A DNA stretch of 58,781 nucleotides from Tenacibaculum adriaticum (GTDB lineage: Bacteria > Bacteroidota > Bacteroidia > Flavobacteriales > Flavobacteriaceae): the NCBI RefSeq assembly GCF_008124875.1, contig NZ_VNIA01000008.1, forward strand, positions 1 to 58,781, written 5' to 3'. A program made the translations under genes and the position numbers. Positions 52,882-58,781 of this stretch are shown here, one piece after another. Within the stretch, counting starts at the first letter, position 1, and each line of letters opens with the position of its first letter. A model generated the notes under the pieces. That model did no database searches. It had not been told where the DNA came from and worked only from the letters and a program-made list of their open reading frames with translations.

Positions 52882-55800
52882 ATGAAAATTAAAAAAGTAC
52901 TCGTTGCGAATCGAGGAGAAATTGCTATTCGCGTATTCAGAGCCTGTGTAGAAATCGGAATTAAAACAGTAGGAATTTATACCTATGAAGATCGTTATTC
53001 TTTACATCGTTATAAAGCTGATGAATGTTATCAAATAGGAGAGGATAATGCCCCATTAAAACCGTATTTAAATATAGATGCAATTATAAAAGTTGCTAAA
53101 GATAATAATGTAGATGCAATACATCCTGGTTATGGATTTTTATCAGAAAATGCAGAATTTGCTCAAAAGTGTGAGGATAATGGAATCATTTTTATAGGTC
53201 CGAAAGTTTCGGTTTTAAAAGCGTTAGGAGATAAAATTACAGCAAAAGAAGTTGCAGTAGCTAATAACATTCCTATTATTCAAAGTAGTCAGGAAGATTT
53301 AACTTCAATGAATATAGCGCTTATCGAGGCTAAAAAAATAGGATATCCTATTATGCTAAAAGCAGCATCAGGTGGTGGCGGAAGAGGTATGCGAGTAATC
53401 AGAAGTGATAAAGATTTACAAAAAGCATTTCCAGAAGCACGTAGAGAAGCATTAAATGCTTTTGGCGATGATACTGTGTTTTTAGAAAAGTTTGTTGAAA
53501 ATCCAAAACATATCGAAATACAAATTGTAGCCGATACACATGGAAATATTGTCCATTTATTCGAACGAGATTGTTCGGTGCAAAGACGCTATCAAAAAGT
53601 AATCGAATTTGCTCCGTCGTTTGGGTTATCCGAAGAGATAAAAAATAGTTTATATAAATATGCGATTGCTATTTGTAAGGCAGTGGATTATAATAATATT
53701 GGGACTGTAGAATTTTTGGTAGATGACGATGTAAGTATTTATTTTATTGAAGTAAACCCAAGAATTCAAGTAGAACATACAGTTACCGAAATGATAACAA
53801 ATATCGATTTGGTAAAAGCACAATTATTTATTGCAGGAGGATATAAATTATCGGATACTCAAATCAAAATACCAAATCAAGAGTCCGTTAAAATAACTGG
53901 TTATGCGTTGCAGTGTCGAGTAACAACTGAAGACCCTGCTAATGATTTTAAACCAGATTATGGTACAGTTACCACTTATAGAAGTGCTTCTGGCTTCGGA
54001 ATTAGATTAGACGCAGGTAGTATTTACCAAGGCGTTACTATTTCTCCGTTTTTTGACTCAATGTTAGTAAAAGTTTCTGGGCAAAGTAGAACTTTAGATG
54101 GAGCCTGTAGAAAGGTGAGAAGGGCTTTGGCTGAATTTAGAATTCGAGGGGTAAAAACGAATATCGCTTTTGTAGATAATATTTTACTGCATCCTACTTT
54201 TAGAGAAGGAAAAGTAACAGTAAACTTTATTAAAAACGAACCTTCATTATTTAAGTTCGTTGAACCAAGAAATCGTGCGAATAAATTGATTAATTTCTTG
54301 GGAGAAACCATTGTTAACGGAAATCCTGATGTAAAGAAAATTATACCAAATCAAACATTTGTAAAACCAAAAGTTCCAAGTTTTCCTGTAATGGACAATT
54401 ATCCGAAGGGAACTAAAGATTTGTTAACCGAATTAGGATCAGAAAAATTTGCGGCGTGGTTAAAGAATGAGAAAAAAGTCCATTTTACAGATACGACAAT
54501 GCGAGATGCACATCAAAGTTTATTAGCCACTCGAATGCGAACTGTTGATATGCTAAAAGTTGCAGAAGGATATGCTAAAAACAATCCAGAAATCTTTAGT
54601 ATGGAAGTTTGGGGAGGAGCAACGTTTGATGTTTGTTTACGTTTTTTACAAGAAAACCCATGGGAGCGTTTAGCATTGTTAAGAAAAGCGATGCCCAATG
54701 TGTTATTACAAATGTTAATTCGTGGGTCTAACGGAGTAGGGTATACTGCGTATCCAGATAATTTAATTGAAAAATTTGTAGAGAAATCTTGGGAAACAGG
54801 CGTTGATATTTTTAGAATTTTCGATTCTTTAAACTGGATGAAATCCATTGCTCCTTGTATAGAACATGTTCGAAATAGAACCAAAGGTTTAGCAGAGGCT
54901 TCAATTTGTTATACGGGAGATATTTTAAATCCGAAGAAAACAAAATATTCATTAGAATATTATGTACAACTTGCTAAAGATATTGAAAACGCGGGAGCAC
55001 ATATTCTTGGAGTAAAAGATATGGCTGGTTTATTAAAACCAAACGCTGCTTATGAGTTGATTTCTGCGTTAAAATCTGAAATTAATATTCCAATTCATTT
55101 ACATACACACGACACATCTTCTGTGCAATCAGCGATGTATTTAAAAGCGATAGAAGCAGAAGTAGATGTAATAGATGTGGCTTTAGGAGGATTATCGGGA
55201 CTAACATCACAACCTAATTTTAACTCAATTGTGGAGATGTTAAAATTTCATGAGCGAGAAAATAAAATGAATACAGAAAAGTTAGCAGAGTATTCAGATT
55301 ATTGGGAAACTGTTCGTAATTATTACTATCCTTTCGAAAGCGGATTAAAATCTGGAACAGGAGAGGTGTATAATCACGAAATTCCAGGAGGACAGTATTC
55401 TAATTTAAAAGGACAGGCAATTGCACTTGGGTTAGAAGATAAATTTCCTGAAGTAACCAAAATGTATGGTAAGGTAAACGAAATGTTTGGCGATATTGTT
55501 AAAGTGACACCAAGTTCTAAAGTAGTAGGAGATATGGCGCAATATATGATTAGCAATAATTTATCTGTCGAAGATGTGATGGAACGAGGAGAAACAATTT
55601 CGTTTCCACAATCGGTAATTAGTTTTTTTAAAGGAGATTTAGGGCAACCTGTTGGTGGATTTCCGAAAAAATTACAAAAAATTGTATTAAAAAATCAAAA
55701 ACCTTATACAGATAGACCCAATGCTCATTTAGCACCAATCGACTTTGATAAAGAATTTCAGGAATTCAAAAAGGAATTTTCAAAAGGAATGGGACGTGAT

Positions 55801-56334
55801 TTAGAAATTACAGATTTCTTATCGTACAAACTCTACCCAAAAGTATTTACCGATGCTTATAATAATCACATTAAGTACGGAAATGTGATGAATATTCCGA
55901 CTAAAAATTTCTTCTTCGGAATGGAAGTTGGCGAGGAAATTATGATCGATTTAGAACCGGGTAAGAGAGTGTTAATTTCATTAATGCAAAAAAGTGATCC
56001 TAATGAAGATGGAAATGTGAGTATTTTCTTCAAAATCAATGGTCAAATGCGAAATGTATTAGTAAAAGATACTTCTATCAAAGTTGATAAAAAGGAAAAT
56101 GTAAAAGTTGATGTTTTAAATGATAAACAAATAGGAGCTCCTTTACAAGGTTTGTTGTCGAATGTGTTGGTTAAAAAAGGTGAAGAGGTGAAGGAAAATC
56201 AACCTTTATTTATTATTGAAGCCATGAAAATGGAAACGACTGTAACAGCAGTAAAAAAAGGAGTAATAGACAAAATTCAATTAAAAAGTGGGGCCTTAGT
56301 AAATACAGATGATTTAATTATAATATTAAAATAA
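52882..56334 (+). CDS. pyc: Pyruvate carboxylase
   Basis: 1150 residues with the full order of domains: biotin carboxylase (about 1-450; KKVLVANRGEIAIRVFRAC, AASGGGGRGMRVI), carboxyltransferase (about 530-1000; HFTDTTMRDAHQSLLATRMRT, GVKDMAGLLKPNAAYEL), and a biotin carrier domain with EAMKMETT and biotinylated Lys1116. It fixes bicarbonate onto pyruvate to give oxaloacetate, replenishing the TCA cycle. A single gene, with the palindromic site at its promoter. The family acts as a tetramer in the cytoplasm and is often activated by acetyl-CoA. Confidence 0.98.
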   Translation: MKIKKVLVANRGEIAIRVFRACVEIGIKTVGIYTYEDRYSLHRYKADECYQIGEDNAPLKPYLNIDAIIKVAKDNNVDAIHPGYGFLSENAEFAQKCEDNGIIFIGPKVSVLKALGDKITAKEVAVANNIPIIQSSQEDLTSMNIALIEAKKIGYPIMLKAASGGGGRGMRVIRSDKDLQKAFPEARREALNAFGDDTVFLEKFVENPKHIEIQIVADTHGNIVHLFERDCSVQRRYQKVIEFAPSFGLSEEIKNSLYKYAIAICKAVDYNNIGTVEFLVDDDVSIYFIEVNPRIQVEHTVTEMITNIDLVKAQLFIAGGYKLSDTQIKIPNQESVKITGYALQCRVTTEDPANDFKPDYGTVTTYRSASGFGIRLDAGSIYQGVTISPFFDSMLVKVSGQSRTLDGACRKVRRALAEFRIRGVKTNIAFVDNILLHPTFREGKVTVNFIKNEPSLFKFVEPRNRANKLINFLGETIVNGNPDVKKIIPNQTFVKPKVPSFPVMDNYPKGTKDLLTELGSEKFAAWLKNEKKVHFTDTTMRDAHQSLLATRMRTVDMLKVAEGYAKNNPEIFSMEVWGGATFDVCLRFLQENPWERLALLRKAMPNVLLQMLIRGSNGVGYTAYPDNLIEKFVEKSWETGVDIFRIFDSLNWMKSIAPCIEHVRNRTKGLAEASICYTGDILNPKKTKYSLEYYVQLAKDIENAGAHILGVKDMAGLLKPNAAYELISALKSEINIPIHLHTHDTSSVQSAMYLKAIEAEVDVIDVALGGLSGLTSQPNFNSIVEMLKFHERENKMNTEKLAEYSDYWETVRNYYYPFESGLKSGTGEVYNHEIPGGQYSNLKGQAIALGLEDKFPEVTKMYGKVNEMFGDIVKVTPSSKVVGDMAQYMISNNLSVEDVMERGETISFPQSVISFFKGDLGQPVGGFPKKLQKIVLKNQKPYTDRPNAHLAPIDFDKEFQEFKKEFSKGMGRDLEITDFLSYKLYPKVFTDAYNNHIKYGNVMNIPTKNFFFGMEVGEEIMIDLEPGKRVLISLMQKSDPNEDGNVSIFFKINGQMRNVLVKDTSIKVDKKENVKVDVLNDKQIGAPLQGLLSNVLVKKGEEVKENQPLFIIEAMKMETTVTAVKKGVIDKIQLKSGALVNTDDLIIILK

Positions 56335-56338
56335 TCAA

Positions 56339-56370
56339 TTTGATTTACTCTGTAAAAAATAGTATTTTCG
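56339..56370 (+). promoter_or_regulatory. Promoter of the alpha-oxoamine synthase gene
   Basis: TTTG (56339-56342), a 20-base spacer and TATTTTCG (56363-56370) match the Bacteroidota pattern with one mismatch in the second element, 22 bases before the ATG at 56393. Confidence 0.5.
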
Positions 56371-56392
56371 CCACCTTAAAACATAGTAACAA

Positions 56393-57646
56393 ATGATAAA
56401 AGATTTATTTGAAAGAATTAAAGGAGATAAAGGGCCATTAGGTAAATGGGCAGATAAGGCAGAAGGGTATTATGTGTTTCCTAAGTTAGAAGGACCAATT
56501 TCCAATCGAATGACTTTCAATGGGAAGAAAGTAGTTACTTGGAGTATTAATGATTATTTAGGTTTAGCAAACCATCCTGAAGTTTTAAAAGTAGATGGAG
56601 AATCTGCAGCTTCAGACGGTTTAGCATATCCAATGGGAGCACGTATGATGTCTGGTCACACGAGTTTTCATGAACAATTAGAACGTGAGTGCGCAGAGTT
56701 TGTAGATAAAGAAGCTGCATATTTAGTAAACTTTGGTTATCAAGGAATGGTATCTGCGATTGACGCTTTGGTAAATAAAGACGATATTATTGTATATGAC
56801 ATGGATACACATGCCTGTATTATAGACGGTGTTCGGTTACATGCAGGTAAGCGTTTTGTGTACCGTCATAACGATATTGAAAGTTGTGAGAAGAATTTGA
56901 TGAGAGCTACTAAAATGGCAGAAAAAACAGGCGGAGGAATCTTATTAGTTTCTGAAGGTGTTTTTGGTATGCGAGGCGAACAAGGTCGATTAAAAGAGAT
57001 TGTAGCTTTAAAAGAAAAATACAATTTTCGTTTATTAGTTGATGATGCGCATGGTTTTGGTACTTTAGGAGAAGGAGGAAGAGGAACTGGTTTTGAACAA
57101 GGAGTTCAAGATGGTATAGATGTGTATTTTGCAACCTTCGCGAAATCTATGGCAGGAATCGGAGCGTTCTTTGCAGGTGATAAAGATGTAGTGCAATATT
57201 TACAATATAATATGAGATCGCAAATGTTTGCGAAGTCATTACCAATGCCAATGGTAAAAGGAGCTTTGAAACGTTTAGATATGATTCGTACTATGCCAGA
57301 ATTAAAAGATAAGTTGTGGGAAATTACAAATGCTCTTCAATCTGGATTAAAAAATGCAGGATTTGATTTAGGTACAACTCAAACGTGTATAACACCAGTA
57401 TATCTAAAAGGTGAAATTCCGGAAGCGATGGCAATGGTTCATGATTTAAGAGAAAATCACGGAGTATTTTGTTCAATAGTTGTATATCCTGTAATACCAA
57501 AAGGGTTAATTATTTTAAGATTAATTCCGACAGCAAGACATACTATAGAAGATGTAAATGAAACGATAATAGCATTTTCTGCTATTCGAGAAAAACTAGA
57601 AAATGGCACCTATAAAAAGGTTGCAGAAACGATGATGGCAGAATAA
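56393..57646 (+). CDS. Alpha-oxoamine synthase family PLP enzyme (serine palmitoyltransferase-like)
   Basis: 417 residues, cytoplasmic. Family motifs: WSINDYLGLANHPEV near the start, GARMMSGHTSFHEQLE, the cofactor-binding DTHACIIDGVRLHAGK, LLVDDAHGFGTLG, and the Schiff-base Lys251 in FATFAKSMAGIG. The fold covers KBL, SPT, AONS and ALAS-type enzymes that condense an amino acid with an acyl-CoA. In this phylum such enzymes make the long-chain base of sphingolipids, or the capnine of gliding-associated sulfonolipids (cysteate plus acyl-CoA). Which of these acts here is not settled, and KBL remains possible. It is a single gene with its own promoter and terminator. Confidence 0.85.
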   Translation: MIKDLFERIKGDKGPLGKWADKAEGYYVFPKLEGPISNRMTFNGKKVVTWSINDYLGLANHPEVLKVDGESAASDGLAYPMGARMMSGHTSFHEQLERECAEFVDKEAAYLVNFGYQGMVSAIDALVNKDDIIVYDMDTHACIIDGVRLHAGKRFVYRHNDIESCEKNLMRATKMAEKTGGGILLVSEGVFGMRGEQGRLKEIVALKEKYNFRLLVDDAHGFGTLGEGGRGTGFEQGVQDGIDVYFATFAKSMAGIGAFFAGDKDVVQYLQYNMRSQMFAKSLPMPMVKGALKRLDMIRTMPELKDKLWEITNALQSGLKNAGFDLGTTQTCITPVYLKGEIPEAMAMVHDLRENHGVFCSIVVYPVIPKGLIILRLIPTARHTIEDVNETIIAFSAIREKLENGTYKKVAETMMAE

Positions 57647-57662
57647 TTAGCTTTAAATATTG

Positions 57663-57693
57663 AAAAACTCGTGATTATATCACGAGTTTTTTT
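57663..57693 (+). terminator. Terminator after the alpha-oxoamine synthase gene
   Basis: AAAAACTCGTGA (57663-57674) pairs with TCACGAGTTTTT (57680-57691) around five bases with a T run. Confidence 0.9.
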
Positions 57694-57750
57694 GCTTTAT
57701 GGATAAAAACAAAATATTTTTGGAACTCTTTTTGAGGATATAATTAATTA

Positions 57751-58506
57751 ATGAAAAAACTTTTATACATATACATACTATTAGTTGCGCTTACATCAAT
57801 GGCACAAATAAAAGATACAATTCCGAATTTCTCAGAAGAGTATTTTTTACTTAAAGATGGAGATTCATTAATGATCAAGCTAAAAGAAGTTTCAGTTTTG
57901 CCTAGTCATAAGTTCAAATCAAGAACAGATGCAAATTATTATTTTTGGTTACGCAGAAAAGTATTTAAGGCATATCCATATGCGACGTTGGCGTCAAAAA
58001 GATTGGATAGTATTAAAATTCGTTTATCTAGAATTGAATCAAAAAGCAAAAAACGTAAGTATGTCCGTAGAGTTCAAAAATATGTGGAGGAGGAGTTGAC
58101 CGATCAGATTAAGAAGATGACACGTACAGAGGGGCGAATATTAATCAAGTTGATTCATCGTCAAACAGGAAAAACAACTTTTGATAATATAAAGGAGTTG
58201 AGAAGTGGTTGGAAGGCTTTTTGGTATAACACGACAGCAAATGTATTTAGTTTATCTTTAAAAGACGAATATCAACCTTCTTTGGTTAATGAAGATTATC
58301 TGATTGAAGATATTTTACAAAGAGCTTTTATAGAAGAAAAGTTAGAGAAACAGGACTCGAAGTTAGGATTCGATTCACATAGGATACTTGCGAATAAAAA
58401 AGGGGAGGTAAACGTAGAGAAATACAAACAGATGTTTGCAAAGATGCGTAAGAAGAAAGATAGAAAGAAGCAGCGGAATTTAAAGAGGATTAAAAAACCA
58501 TCTTAA
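57751..58506 (+). CDS. DUF4294 family secreted protein
   Basis: 251 residues. Signal peptide about 1-19 (ending MAQIK). A DUF4294 domain spans about 45-195 (VSVLPSHKFKSRTDANYYFWLRRKVFKAYPYATLASKRLDSI; ELTDQIKKMTRTEGRILIKLIHRQTGKTTFDNIKELRSGWKAFWYNTTANVFSLSLKDEY). A strongly basic C-terminal tail (KMRKKKDRKKQRNLKRIKKPS) follows. The family is confined to Bacteroidota and has no assigned role. It is a single gene after a terminator. Confidence 0.9.
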   Translation: MKKLLYIYILLVALTSMAQIKDTIPNFSEEYFLLKDGDSLMIKLKEVSVLPSHKFKSRTDANYYFWLRRKVFKAYPYATLASKRLDSIKIRLSRIESKSKKRKYVRRVQKYVEEELTDQIKKMTRTEGRILIKLIHRQTGKTTFDNIKELRSGWKAFWYNTTANVFSLSLKDEYQPSLVNEDYLIEDILQRAFIEEKLEKQDSKLGFDSHRILANKKGEVNVEKYKQMFAKMRKKKDRKKQRNLKRIKKPS

Positions 58507-58532
58507 TTACTTCTTAGATATAAAAAAGCATA

Positions 58533-58571
58533 AAACAAATATTGATGATCTTAGGTCATCAATATTTGTTT
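58533..58571. repeat. Perfect 16-bp inverted repeat downstream of the DUF4294 gene
   Basis: AAACAAATATTGATGA (58533-58548) and its reverse complement (58556-58571) form a 16-bp stem with a 7-base loop, but no T tract follows (TAAAAGG). It may stop transcription in either direction or be a remnant of a repeat element. The rest to the window end (58781) shows no gene. Confidence 0.5.
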
Positions 58572-58781
58572 AAAAGGATTTTTATTAGGTGTTTTTATTT
58601 TAACAAAAGATTCGTTGAAATGAGGGATATCTATATAATAGGGAGTTTTACTTTTAAATAAAGTTAAGAGTATAAAGAAAATTAAAGTATCAAACCTTAT
58701 AGTTTCGGATAGGAGGTATGTATAAGTAGAGAAATTTGCAAAAAACTTTCGAGTGCAAATGACTTAAAACAAGGGTATTAA

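Noticed and set aside
58619..58781. A gene at the right edge of the window
   Set aside because: Frames from ATG at 58619 and 58718 end within a few codons despite an AGGAGG before the second; no longer frame is open to the window end.

Overview
The window is A+T-rich DNA from a gliding, type IX secretion-equipped member of the Flavobacteriaceae (Bacteroidota), most likely marine. This rests on the gldF/gldG pair, a T9SS C-terminal sorting domain, a FecI/FecR/TonB-receptor cassette, DUF4294 and DUF2911 proteins, the AraC/aldehyde dehydrogenase/DUF779 trio, and promoters of the Bacteroidota TTG-N20-TAnnTTTG type. No rRNA, tRNA, CRISPR array or complete insertion sequence was seen.

Layout. 1-1260: the tail of an upstream gene, then two small secreted-protein genes, each enclosed by about 10-bp terminal inverted repeats like a tandem one-gene cassette array. 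1269-7504: a block framed by two copies of a hairpin repeat, holding an ECF sigma factor, FecR anti-sigma and TonB receptor operon (minus strand) and a divergent surface-lipoprotein gene built from internal repeats. 7577-10052: an ATP-grasp-like ligase with an AstE/aspartoacylase-type zinc hydrolase, an uncharacterised two-gene pathway. 10075-18073: DUF2911 protein, aquaporin, NAD-binding epimerase-like protein, a four-gene minus-strand operon (SAM hydrolase, ABM monooxygenase, gldF, gldG), phoH and purC.

18086-33346 reads as a two-carbon metabolism region. It holds an AraC regulator with an AldB-type aldehyde dehydrogenase and DUF779, and a transposase-derived zinc-ribbon/HTH protein. A porin and a two-subunit sodium/solute symporter follow, then a symporter-fused CbrA-like histidine kinase with a receiver, acetyl-CoA synthetase, and the opposing exonuclease and DUF294/CBS pair. 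Aldehyde oxidation to acetate, uptake of small carboxylates and activation to acetyl-CoA would form one route under dedicated sensing.

33489-36543 holds a Crp/Fnr regulator with a fatty-acid desaturase, a DJ-1/PfpI protein and a NYN-LOTUS protein. 36938-44812 is a 2624-residue T9SS-secreted protein combining a PhoD-like phosphatase, repeated LamG-type modules and a PhoX-like phosphatase. It is followed by a secreted LRR protein, two tandem di-haem peroxidase paralogues, and a two-subunit molybdenum hydroxylase exported by Tat. The end carries pyruvate carboxylase, with a perfect 24-bp palindrome at its likely transcription start, an alpha-oxoamine synthase (sphingolipid/sulfonolipid type) and a DUF4294 protein.

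All calls are from reading motifs, domain order and spacing; no database search was run.
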